The notes under the pieces: model-generated
The model's input: the letters and a program-made list of their open reading frames with translations, nothing else
The model's database searches: none
What the model was told of the DNA's origin: nothing
In this document: one piece after another, positions 1-6,307 of the stretch
How the letters are laid out: each line of letters starts with the position of its first letter
Position numbering within the stretch: position 1 is the first letter of the stretch
Assembly: GCA_023406225.1 (NCBI GenBank)
Contig: JAEXWS010000011.1
Location: 1 to 20,550 of the forward strand
Length of the DNA stretch: 20,550 nt
Direction of reading: 5' to 3'
DNA from: Bacillota bacterium
GTDB taxonomy: Bacteria > Bacillota > Clostridia > Oscillospirales > Oscillospiraceae
Program-made: the position numbers and the translations under genes

Positions 1-1181
1 GCCGGGGAGAGCGAAAAGATCTTCGAGCGTACCCGCACCCGGATCCGCCAGCTGACCGAGCAGGGGGCCTTTACCGGCGGCTGCTGTCCCTACGGCTACG
101 AGATGATACGGGGCGGGCGGATGAACAAGAAAAACCAGCCCTTGTGTGACCTCTAAATCTATGAGCCGGAGGCCCAGGTGGTGTGGTTAATGTTCGATAA
201 GGCAAAACGAGAGAGGCTTGGCCCCATGCGGCTTGCAAATGATCTGAATGAGCAGGGCAATCAGTCACGCAAGGGAAACGCTGAAATCAGGCCACCATCG
301 GGCGCATCCTCTCCAGTCGATTGTATTTGGGATTTTTACGGGAAGGCGGCGTGGAGTCGCCCCAACTTCCGAATCTTCAAATCATAGACGAGGAGACCTT
401 TTTAGGCGTACAGGAAATACGAAGCAACCGCAGGAAAGGAGCGGAACAAATGATGTCGTTACAAACCAGAGGGAAAGCGCTTTTGAGCGGTTTCCTGTAC
501 TGCGCCCACTGTGGCGCTCGGATTAACAGCACCATCCATCGAAAGGAGTATCGCCGGAAGGACAGGTCTCTGTATCGCCGGGATATTCGGCTTTACCGCT
601 GCAACGCCAGTATTGACGGGGAGCCTGTGGCCTGCAATGGGCCGCGCACCTATCATGCCGAGCGCGTTGAGGAGGCGTTTAAGATTGCTATTTCCGCGCT
701 CTTGGAACAGCTGGAGGCGCTGCCGGTTGAGACCATTCTGGAATATAAATATCAAATCGCCTTGCGGGAACGGCGGCAGGAGTATCAGCAAGTACAGACA
801 GCCTTGGCGGGAAAACAGAGGAATCATAAAGCGCTAAAAGGAGAAATTGCCAAATCCATTCGGGGGGAGAGCGCATTTGGCGTGGAGCTGCTGCAATCGA
901 TTCTGAATGAAACCGGGCAGGATATCGAGGTGAAAACCGCGCGGTTGTTTGAACTGCAGGCAAAGCTGCAAAATGCTGAGCAGCTCCGCTGGGAAATTGA
1001 GATCAAGCAGCGCAAATATTGTGGTCTCAATGAGATTTTCACGAGCGGAACGATGGAAGAAAAGAAAATGCTCCTGGCCATTCTGATCCGCCACGTTGGA
1101 GTTGGGCGAGGGTACGAATTGAACATTCAGCTGGCGCCGGTTTTTGAGCAGTTCTTGGATGGACTGATTGAGACGCGGTGA
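1..1181 (+). pseudogene. Large serine recombinase, decayed, 5' end outside window
   Basis: This is the remnant of a site-specific DNA recombinase of the large serine family (transposon/ICE type). Frame 1 from base 1 gives the recombinase-domain stretch with TRTRIRQL, GGCCPYGYEM and MNKKNQPLCDL, then an in-frame TAA at 154-156. The same frame continues with IYEPEAQVVWLMFDK and the typical LANDLNEQG. A one-base loss in the A-run near 274-278 moves the reading to frame 3. There TGA at 282-284 sits where a Trp codon (TGG) would be expected before NQATIGRILSSRLYLGF. Frame 3 then stays open to 1181 and encodes the zinc beta ribbon (CAHCG, later YRCNAS and ACNGPRTYH), a long coiled-coil and the usual C-terminal part. 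The N-terminal catalytic domain, if present, lies left of the window. Two stops and one frameshift make it non-functional; the 861-base frame-3 ORF (321-1181) could still be annotated as a gene. Confidence 0.85.
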
Positions 1182-1241
1182 TTTTTTGCGCCAAATTGCG
1201 CATCCATTTTGTGGGACAATGCTGAGACAAGGGGGCTTCTT

Positions 1242-1580
1242 ATGAAAAACAGACGTGCGGTAATTTATTGTCGAGTAGACAGGGGCGGTTCTTTTGAAAT
1301 GCGGCAGGGAGCGCTCAACGCGCAAAAGCGAAAGCTGAAGCGCTTTGCGGAAAACAAGGGCTTGAAAATTACGGGGTATTATGAAGACAACGGCAGTACC
1401 GGGCATGACATGCAGCGCCCCGGACTGAACCAGATGCGTAAAGACGGTGAGGCGGGGGCGTTTGAAATGGTGCTAGTGGTGAATCGAAGTCGACTATTTC
1501 GGGGAAACCGCTGGACGGAACCACGGTGGCCCTTTCAAGTCTGCTCTATGAATCAGCTGGAACAAAACATGGAACGTTAA
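1242..1580 (+). CDS. Resolvase-like catalytic domain protein lacking the nucleophile serine
   Basis: The 112-residue product resembles the N-terminal catalytic domain of serine recombinases and nothing else. It has the first strand AVIYCRV, helix ALNAQKRKLKRFAENKG, GYYEDNGSTG, a QRPGL motif and VVNRSRLFRGNR, so the arginines of the active site appear kept. The residue after CRV, where resolvases carry the nucleophilic serine, is Asp13 (GAC at 1278-1280), so strand cleavage is not expected. There is no recombinase or zinc-ribbon domain. The protein ends with a short Trp-containing tail and stops at 1580. The ATG at 1242 is preferred over the upstream ATG at 1209 because AAGGGGG lies a few bases before it and homology begins just after. 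It lies 60 nt after the decayed recombinase and ends in a shared terminator. It may be a degenerate fragment, or a member of a catalytically dead accessory family; the sequence does not decide. Confidence 0.65.
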   Translation: MKNRRAVIYCRVDRGGSFEMRQGALNAQKRKLKRFAENKGLKITGYYEDNGSTGHDMQRPGLNQMRKDGEAGAFEMVLVVNRSRLFRGNRWTEPRWPFQVCSMNQLEQNMER

Positions 1581-1611
1581 AAACGGTGAGGGGATTCCCC
1601 TCACCGTTTTT
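1579..1611. terminator. Bidirectional intrinsic terminator
   Basis: This is a perfect 15-bp stem (AAAAACGGTGAGGGG at 1579-1593, its complement at 1597-1611) with a 3-nt loop, A-rich on one side and T-rich on the other. It can therefore terminate both the plus-strand resolvase-like gene and the convergent minus-strand gene. The stop codons of both genes lie within the stem. Confidence 0.9.
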
Positions 1612-2479
1612 CTTCTAAATACTCAGCACACTGCTTTTGCAGGGCTGAGAGATATAGTTTGAAGTAGTCACCAATGAAATCAGGGTAGAAATAACACAGG
1701 GTGTTCAGAAAATCGTCAATGTAGTCGTCGGGAATTTCTTGGATGCGTGTGAATGGCTCTAAAAACAGAGGCTTACAAGAGGTGTCAGCTTTTAAGCAAC
1801 TATCTAAATGAATATTACACCAGGAGTAGTTCAATGCATCGGTGAAGTCGGAGGAAAGCAACTTCCGTTTTGTCAAATCATAGGGATTCGTCCCATTGAT
1901 TTCCCGATTAATTCCTGCGGTATCCAGTTGCCACATACTAAGTGGAAAGGCATCTGTCGCATCCACACGGTAAATCTTATGGTCGTCGGCCAGCAGAATT
2001 TCCACGCCGTCGCTTTCCCCGGTCATGGCATACATCCCATAAAACGGAAAATATTGTTCCCAGTTTTTTGCCTGTTCCCGAATTTCCTCATAGGAGAGGT
2101 CGTCACTGAGCACATTCAGGTATCGCTCTCCGATAATATACTCGGTCTTAAAATAAGGGCGTTTTTCATCTGGGGAAAGTTGAAACAGCACTGCGTCAGG
2201 CATGGAATATCCCATTGCCTGAGCCAGTTTGGTATAGACGAAGTCGTTGCATGCACAGTCTGTACAGGCGCGCTTAACAAGGTATCGCTCTGCCCGATCA
2301 GTCTTCCGGGTAGCAAGCCGAAGGCTCCCGCTGTCGCCGTCGTGCTCCAGCGGCTTAGAGAACATAAAATCCGCGGTCCGCACAACGTCCGTGGAGGTGA
2401 GTAGAGGCTTACCCCGATTCTCCTCCTCTTTGGATTCCATGCGCAGCCGCATCATAAATTTGTCCAGCCCTGGATTCAT
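1601..2479 (-). CDS. Uncharacterised cargo protein, possibly a degenerate HipA/PI-kinase-like fold
   Basis: The product has 292 residues and is not securely recognised. Some spacing recalls the HipA / phosphoinositide-kinase-like fold: YLVK (Lys69) as a possible ATP-binding lysine, then NDFVYTKLAQAMGYSMPDAV resembling the HipA segment for entry into the protein's helical part, FKTEYI as a hinge-like strand, and KIYRVDATDAF (Asp173) resembling the metal-binding Asp segment. The catalytic-loop Asp and Asn of true kinases are not evident before it (GESDGVEILL), so activity is doubtful. No signal peptide or membrane segment is seen. The ATG at 2479 is preferred over the GTG at 2485 because AAGGGGG lies 7 nt before the ATG but only 1 nt before the GTG. 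It is monocistronic, flanked by recombinase genes and oriented against them, as a passenger of the mobile region would be. The kinase idea is inference from motif spacing only. Confidence 0.6.
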   Translation of the reverse strand: MNPGLDKFMMRLRMESKEEENRGKPLLTSTDVVRTADFMFSKPLEHDGDSGSLRLATRKTDRAERYLVKRACTDCACNDFVYTKLAQAMGYSMPDAVLFQLSPDEKRPYFKTEYIIGERYLNVLSDDLSYEEIREQAKNWEQYFPFYGMYAMTGESDGVEILLADDHKIYRVDATDAFPLSMWQLDTAGINREINGTNPYDLTKRKLLSSDFTDALNYSWCNIHLDSCLKADTSCKPLFLEPFTRIQEIPDDYIDDFLNTLCYFYPDFIGDYFKLYLSALQKQCAEYLEEKR

Positions 2480-2502
2480 ACCCACGCCCCCTTATTATGT
2501 CC

Positions 2503-2531
2503 ATTGTAGAGGGTCGGAAAATATCTGTCAA
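2503..2531 (-). promoter_or_regulatory. Sigma-A-type promoter of the cargo gene
   Basis: On the minus strand TTGACA (2526-2531) and TACAAT (2503-2508) are separated by exactly 17 nt. The predicted start near 2496 gives a leader of under 20 nt containing AAGGGGG and the ATG at 2479, supporting that start. Confidence 0.8.
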
Positions 2532-2540
2532 TCAGAATCG

Positions 2541-2570
2541 AACCGTGCCGAATCTGTGGCGCGGTTTTTT
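2541..2570 (+). terminator. Terminator-like hairpin with U-run, no obvious upstream gene
   Basis: AACCGTGCC (2541-2549) pairs with GGCGCGGTT (2558-2566), one G-T wobble, 8-nt loop, followed by a T-run to 2570. On the plus strand it reads as an intrinsic terminator, yet the nearest upstream plus-strand gene already ends at the 1579-1611 terminator. It lies just behind the cargo-gene promoter. Confidence 0.55.
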
Positions 2571-2640
2571 GTACGCCCGGACAGGCAAGCTATCCCTTAT
2601 TTTCACATACCCTTTACTAAGTTAGAAAGGGGGTCGCAAG

Positions 2641-2784
2641 TTGGAAAAGCGTGGACAAAAAGTGCGGGTTCAGTGCTTTTTTACAGAGGGAAACTTTTTA
2701 GAAGATATTATTTACAAATCATTTTGCTCATTTCTCAACAGGAATATTAAAGTTAAAGCCGATTTTTTGACGTTCCGGCCATGA
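2641..2784 (+). CDS. Small ORF upstream of the recombinase (47 aa)
   Basis: This short reading frame starts with TTG at 2641, preceded by GAAAGGGGG with 7 nt spacing, and stops with TGA at 2782-2784. The predicted peptide contains VRVQCFFTEGNFLEDIIYKSF and then CSFLNRN, alternating hydrophobic and charged residues as a small folded beta-alpha protein would. I do not recognise a named family. Small ORFs of this kind beside serine recombinases are plausible element genes, but this is inference. Its last codons overlap the -35 of the recombinase promoter, so it may form part of the recombinase regulatory region. It fills most of the otherwise gene-free stretch from 2480 to 2833. Confidence 0.5.
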   Translation: MEKRGQKVRVQCFFTEGNFLEDIIYKSFCSFLNRNIKVKADFLTFRP

Positions 2785-2795
2785 AATGGTACAAT
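2767..2795 (+). promoter_or_regulatory. Promoter of the intact serine recombinase
   Basis: TTGACG (2767-2772) and TACAAT (2790-2795) are spaced by 17 nt, close to the sigma-A consensus. The predicted start is about 2801-2803, about 30 nt before the recombinase ATG, so the leader includes the hairpin at 2813-2851. Confidence 0.8.
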
Positions 2796-2812
2796 TATTA
2801 CGATGAATGGCC

Positions 2813-2851
2813 GCTTATCTCTGAAGGAAAGCCATGTATTTAGAGATAAGC
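2813..2851 (+). promoter_or_regulatory. Hairpin enclosing the recombinase ribosome binding site and start codon
   Basis: GCTTATCTCT (2813-2822) and AGAGATAAGC (2842-2851) are perfect 10-bp inverted repeats, and three more inner pairs including a wobble are possible. The loop holds GAAGGAA and the ATG at 2834. In RNA this could hide the start site. In DNA the same inverted repeat could be an operator or a recombinase-binding site. Confidence 0.6.
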
Positions 2852-4411
2852 AATCCCATGGAGTACCATGTGGCATTGTACATCAGATTGTCAAAGGAGG
2901 ATGAAAGCGACGGGCCGTCCGGGAGCGTGACCAACCAGCAATCTCTTCTGGAGGAATTCGCGAAAGAACAGCGGCTGACTGTTTTCGACACATACACCGA
3001 CGATGGGTGGAGCGGCACCAATTTTGACCGCCCGGACTTTAAGCGGATGATCGGCGACATTGAGGCGGGCAAGGTCAATATGGTCATCACCAAAGACCTC
3101 TCCCGTCTGGGGCGCGACTACATCCTGACCGGCCACTACATGGAGCGGTACTTCCCGGAACACCGGGTGCGGTACATTTCCTTGCTGGACGGCATCGACA
3201 CTGGCGTGGATTCCACCGCCAACGACATCACCCCGTTCCGGGCCATCATGAACGACATGTACGCCAAAGACATCTCCAAGAAGATTTCCAGCGTAAAGCA
3301 CGACAAGCAGCGCAAGGGGCTCTTCATCGGCGGCAAGCCGGTCTACGGCTATAAAATGCACCCCACCGAGAAGAACAAAATTGTCATTGACGAGGAGGCT
3401 GCCCTGGGGGTGCGCCGCATTTTTGGGATGGCGCTGGAGGGGGAGTCCTGCCGTGGTATCGCCGCCCGGCTCAACGCGGAGAAAGTTCCCACACCGGCGA
3501 CCTATGCGGGGCTGACGGTCAGTAATCCCGGCCCCTATACTGGGCTATGGAGCAGTGAACGGATCTCCGATATGCTGCAAAATGAAACCTATATCGGCAA
3601 CATGGTGCAGGGGCGAAGCAAGAAAATCAGCTACAAGACCAAGAAGTGCCTGAAGCTAGCGCCGGAGGACTGGATTGTGGTGGCAAATACGCACGAACCG
3701 ATTGTCGACCAGGAGACCTTTGACAAGGTGCAAATGCTCGTAGCCAGCCGCAAGCACACCCGGAGCCGCACCTACGACTTTCTGCTCAAAGGGCTGATTT
3801 TCTGCCATGAGTGCGGCTACCCGCTGGCAGTGCTCAACCGAAAAAACGCCAAGGGCGAGGATGTGCTTTACTTCGTCTGCCGTACCTATCAGCGATTCAC
3901 CAAGGCGGGCGTCTGCACCTGCCATACCATCAAGGAAAAAACGGTAACAGACGCGGTGGTGGCCAAGGTCAGAGAGGTGTGCCGGGAATATCTGAACGCC
4001 GAGCGCCTTTTGCCCATGGCGCAAAAGGCTGTGGCGGAGGCGCGCCAGGCTCCCGGGCCGGAGCGGGAAAGCACAGAGCTGCAAGCAAAAATCAATAGTA
4101 TGACAGACTTCCTGGATAAGATGTATCTGGATAAACTCAGCGGTCTGTTGGACGAGAACGACTTTGAACGAATATACCGCAAAGCGAAAGAGGAACGAAA
4201 AGTATTGGAGGAGCGAGTCAAATACTTAGAGAGCACAAGGGCCTCCCCTGCTAAGGGAGTAGACATAGCAAAAGAGTTGGTCGGCCGCTTCCTGGAGACC
4301 GCCGACACCAACCGAGAACTGCTGGTAAGCCTTATCGAGCGGGTGGAGCTGACCGAGGACAAACAAATCATGATCCGTTTTCGCTTCCGTCAAATGGAGG
4401 CGATTTATTAG
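2834..4411 (+). CDS. Large serine recombinase (TndX/TnpX-like)
   Basis: This intact 525-residue site-specific recombinase would excise or integrate a mobile element by serine-mediated double-strand exchange. Domains in order: resolvase catalytic domain (about 10-155) with YIRLS (nucleophile Ser20), GWSGTNFDRPDF (Arg66) and KDLSRLGRD (Arg91, Arg94); recombinase DNA-binding domain (about 165-300, PVYGYKMHP, RIFGMALEG, IAARLN); zinc beta ribbon (about 315-370; Cys324, Cys327, Cys349, Cys361, Cys363); coiled-coil (about 375-480); and a C-terminal tail ending IERVELTEDKQIMIRFRFR. Length and order fit the transposon large serine recombinases. The ATG at 2834 has GAAGGAA a few bases before it; an in-frame ATG at 2858 (MEYHVALYIRL) is an alternative inside the leader hairpin's downstream flank. 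It is the only intact recombinase of the block and sits at its right edge, as integrase genes beside an attachment site often do. Confidence 0.93.
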   Translation: MYLEISNPMEYHVALYIRLSKEDESDGPSGSVTNQQSLLEEFAKEQRLTVFDTYTDDGWSGTNFDRPDFKRMIGDIEAGKVNMVITKDLSRLGRDYILTGHYMERYFPEHRVRYISLLDGIDTGVDSTANDITPFRAIMNDMYAKDISKKISSVKHDKQRKGLFIGGKPVYGYKMHPTEKNKIVIDEEAALGVRRIFGMALEGESCRGIAARLNAEKVPTPATYAGLTVSNPGPYTGLWSSERISDMLQNETYIGNMVQGRSKKISYKTKKCLKLAPEDWIVVANTHEPIVDQETFDKVQMLVASRKHTRSRTYDFLLKGLIFCHECGYPLAVLNRKNAKGEDVLYFVCRTYQRFTKAGVCTCHTIKEKTVTDAVVAKVREVCREYLNAERLLPMAQKAVAEARQAPGPERESTELQAKINSMTDFLDKMYLDKLSGLLDENDFERIYRKAKEERKVLEERVKYLESTRASPAKGVDIAKELVGRFLETADTNRELLVSLIERVELTEDKQIMIRFRFRQMEAIY

Positions 4412-4505
4412 GGCATATCGTTTACAATAGCCCCGGCGAACAGTATCCCGCCTTGAGAAAAAGGCGCTGGAGAAATTGAAGGAGGGGCTGGAAAAAGCCC
4501 CGTGA
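4412..4505 (+). pseudogene. Remnant of an unrecognised gene's 3' end, frameshifted
   Basis: Directly after the recombinase stop, one frame reads GHIVYNSPGEQYPALRK. After a shift of one base in the A-run near 4458-4462, the next reads KALEKLKEGLEKAP and stops with TGA at 4503-4505. Together they look like a normal lysine-rich helical C-terminus rather than random sequence. It may be the tail of a gene truncated by insertion of the recombinase element, or decayed element sequence. Two small hairpins lie in it (4449-4466 and 4484-4501). The second (GGGGCT/AGCCCC) may help end transcription of the minus-strand pentapeptide gene, though no T-run follows. The protein family is not recognised. Confidence 0.35.
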
Positions 4506-4530
4506 CCGGCTCCACCTTATGCGGCCGGCG

Positions 4531-5163
4531 CTAGACGATCTTGACGCCCAGCAGCTTCGCAAGCACCCCGGCCTGGGCCGCATCGATCGCCGCGCCCTTC
4601 AACTCCTTGAGAGACTCCGACACGATGATGCCGTCAATGACGCAGGACGAGAGGTCGACGCCCTTCAGCGCCGTCTGAAAGAAATCGGCGCCCGAGAAGT
4701 CCACCCGCCGCAGCTCCGGCCCGGAAAGCCGCATGCCGGAGAGAAACGCCTCCCGCAGATTGCAGTCCGTGAAAGAGGTCTTTTCCCACACGCCTTCTGA
4801 AAAATTGGAATAGCGCAGAAGGGCGCCGCTGACCGCGCCGCCCTTCAAACGGCTCTTTCGGAAATCGCAGCCGTCGGCCTTGGTGCCGTGGATGCCGCAG
4901 GCTTTCCAATATGTGCCGCGAAAACGGCAGCCGCTCATGCAGCAGTTGCGGAACACAGCGCCGTAAAACGCCGTCCCCGAAAAATCGCAGTTGGTGAAGC
5001 GGCAGCCGTCAAACGACACGCCGACGCACTCCAGCCCGCCGATATCCAAATCCGACCACGCCTCTCCGGCGAAGGTCCTGCGGCAGAGCCTGTCGTCCGT
5101 CAGCCGCGCCTCCGCGAGCGCGGCGGCGAAGGAATCGCTTTCCAGCGTCTCTTCTCCGTTCAT
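4531..5163 (-). CDS. Pentapeptide-repeat protein of Qnr-like size
   Basis: The product has 210 residues, almost all made of pentapeptide repeats with central Leu/Phe (GCRFTNCDFSGTAFYGAVF, DGCDFRKSRLKGG, DFSGADFFQTALKGVDL). Such proteins fold as a right-handed quadrilateral beta-helix. It begins with about 30 non-repeat residues and ends with a helix-forming tail (GAAIDAAQAGVLAKLLGV) like that which dimerises Qnr/MfpA-type proteins. Those proteins mimic DNA, bind gyrase and protect it from quinolones or toxins. Length is close to Qnr (about 218). Gyrase protection here is inference, since many pentapeptide proteins have other or unknown roles. The ATG at 5163 follows the lexA stop by 6 nt with GAGGCG between, so translation is probably coupled to lexA and the gene shares its SOS-controlled promoter. 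The protein is cysteine-rich. No signal peptide is seen, so it is cytoplasmic. Confidence 0.88.
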   Translation of the reverse strand: MNGEETLESDSFAAALAEARLTDDRLCRRTFAGEAWSDLDIGGLECVGVSFDGCRFTNCDFSGTAFYGAVFRNCCMSGCRFRGTYWKACGIHGTKADGCDFRKSRLKGGAVSGALLRYSNFSEGVWEKTSFTDCNLREAFLSGMRLSGPELRRVDFSGADFFQTALKGVDLSSCVIDGIIVSESLKELKGAAIDAAQAGVLAKLLGVKIV

Positions 5164-5169
5164 CGCCTC

Positions 5170-5760
5170 TCAGTACCGCCGCACCACGGCGGCCACCTTG
5201 CCCAGGATCTGGGCGTATGTGCCGTCAATGGGGGAATAGGCGTCGTTTTCGGGCAGCAGCCAGATACGGCCGTTTTGCCGGGAGAGGCGCTTCACCGTGG
5301 CCTCGTCCTCAAGGAGCGCCACCACAATCTCCCCGTTGTTCGCATCGGGCTGCCGCCGCACCACCACCAGGTCCCCCGGCAGGATCCCCGCGTTGAGCAT
5401 GGACTCTCCCCGGACCCGCAGGGCGAAATACTCCCCCGGCCGCCCGCCGGTATCGAAGGTGAGATAATCCTCGATGCACTCCTCCGCCAAGATCGGGCTC
5501 CCGGCGGCTACATTGCCCACGATGGGCACCTGGTCCTCCGGCACGGGCGGGGCCGTCAATGTAAGGGCGCGGCCCTTGCCGGCGCCCTTTGCGATCACGC
5601 CCGCCTCTTCCAGGTGCTTGAGATGGAAGTGGACGGTGGATGGCGATTTCAGCCCCACCGCCTCCCCGATCTCCCGCACCGAGGGGGGATACCCCTGGTC
5701 CCGGACGCAGGACGCGATGTACGCATAGATCTTTTGCTGCATCTTTGAAAGCTCCGGCAT
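5170..5760 (-). CDS. lexA: LexA, SOS transcriptional repressor / self-cleaving protease
   Basis: The 196-residue repressor binds SOS boxes and cleaves itself when RecA filaments form on damaged DNA. An N-terminal winged helix-turn-helix (about 1-65, SVREIGEAVGLKSPSTVHFHL) is followed by a short linker and the S24 peptidase domain. The cleavage site Ala86-Gly87 (VGNVAAGSPILAEE), nucleophile Ser120 (RGESM) and general base Lys157 (EATVKRL) are all present, so it should be active. The start is the ATG at 5760 with AGGAGG 5 nt before it. The frame is open 28 codons further upstream, but that extension runs into the promoter. It is the first gene of a two-gene unit with the pentapeptide-repeat gene and diverges from secG. 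A LexA-box-like sequence overlaps its own -35, indicating autoregulation. Confidence 0.97.
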   Translation of the reverse strand: MPELSKMQQKIYAYIASCVRDQGYPPSVREIGEAVGLKSPSTVHFHLKHLEEAGVIAKGAGKGRALTLTAPPVPEDQVPIVGNVAAGSPILAEECIEDYLTFDTGGRPGEYFALRVRGESMLNAGILPGDLVVVRRQPDANNGEIVVALLEDEATVKRLSRQNGRIWLLPENDAYSPIDGTYAQILGKVAAVVRRY

Positions 5761-5815
5761 GTGGTCCTCCTGTTCCCAAACGGCTGCGGTCGGCTCCTGT
5801 GTTTTATGTCTTTTT

Positions 5816-5844
5816 ATTATAGCATATCCCGCAGCAGAATGCAA
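5816..5844 (-). promoter_or_regulatory. lexA promoter
   Basis: On the minus strand an extended -10 TGCTATAAT (TATAAT at 5816-5821) lies 17 nt from TTGCAT (5839-5844). The start would be near 5809, giving a leader of about 49 nt before the lexA ATG with AGGAGG in it. Confidence 0.75.
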
Positions 5845-5855
5845 ACATTTGTTCC
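5842..5855. promoter_or_regulatory. LexA (SOS) box overlapping the lexA -35
   Basis: CAAACATTTGTTCC at 5842-5855 matches the Gram-positive LexA operator (CGAAC-N4-GTTCG) with intact GTTC in one arm and AAAC for GAAC in the other. It overlaps the lexA -35 hexamer, where bound LexA would block RNA polymerase. The site is about 65 nt from the secG -35, so secG is probably not repressed by it. Confidence 0.7.
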
Positions 5856-5919
5856 ATCCCTTTGATTTTCTTTTTCATGCGCCGCGCAGATTTTTGCAGA
5901 GTTTTTTTAGAAATTTCCC

Positions 5920-5948
5920 TTGAAAACAGGAAAAAACTATGGTATCAT
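5920..5948 (+). promoter_or_regulatory. secG promoter
   Basis: TTGAAA (5920-5925) and TATCAT (5943-5948) are spaced by 17 nt. The start would be about 5955, giving a leader of roughly 55 nt with a small hairpin CATGC/GCATG and GGAGGG before the secG ATG. Confidence 0.65.
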
Positions 5949-6009
5949 AAATATCTGTGAAATGATTACACATGCGCTTGCATGACCGAATTTTGGAGGG
6001 TTTATCCAT

Positions 6010-6258
6010 ATGGCTACTTTAACTCTGGTCATCACCATTCTGCAGCTCCTCTGCGGCCTGGCGATTATTCTGATCGTTTTGTTCCAGTCCGGCAAGAGCG
6101 CCGGCCTGTCCGGCGCCATCGGCGGCGTGGCGGATTCCTTCCTGGCCAAGAACAAGGCCAAGACGGTGGACGCCAAGCTGGCCCGCGCCACCAAGTGGGT
6201 GGGCGCGGTGTTCCTGGTGCTGACCCTGGTCCTGCTGATCCTGGCCCGGATCGGCTGA
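6010..6258 (+). CDS. secG: SecG, preprotein translocase subunit
   Basis: This 82-residue membrane protein is the small accessory subunit of the SecYEG translocon. It has the two expected membrane helices (about 5-25, LVITILQLLCGLAIILIVLF, and about 58-80, VGAVFLVLTLVLLILARIG) around the conserved cytosolic loop QSGKSAGLSGAIGGVADSF. Length matches the family (about 75-85). The ATG at 6010 has GGAGGG about 9 nt upstream. The gene is monocistronic, diverges from lexA and ends in its own terminator. Its partner SecY is encoded later in this window within the ribosomal cluster; SecE is not here. Confidence 0.95.
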   Translation: MATLTLVITILQLLCGLAIILIVLFQSGKSAGLSGAIGGVADSFLAKNKAKTVDAKLARATKWVGAVFLVLTLVLLILARIG

Positions 6259-6273
6259 GTAAGCGCAGCAAAA

Positions 6274-6307
6274 GATTGCCTGCAAAAATTGCAGGCAGTC
6301 TTTTTTT
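6274..6307. terminator. Terminator after secG, shared with the convergent gene
   Basis: GATTGCCTGCAA (6274-6285) pairs with TTGCAGGCAGTC (6289-6300), one wobble, loop AAA, followed by seven T. On the minus strand the same stem is followed by TTTT, so it can also end the deacetylase transcript, whose stop codon lies in the T-run. Confidence 0.9.

Noticed and set aside
1182..1241. Promoter for the resolvase-like gene
   Set aside because: TTGCGC and GACAAT are present but spaced by 23 or 13 nt, not a credible promoter.
1..4505. CRISPR array or direct-repeat attachment site pair in the accessory block
   Set aside because: No regularly spaced repeats were seen, and without the left end of the element no att pair could be compared.
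4888..5748. 286-codon plus-strand frame antisense to lexA
   Set aside because: lexA and the pentapeptide gene explain both minus-strand frames; the plus frame is Arg/His/Pro-rich shadow.
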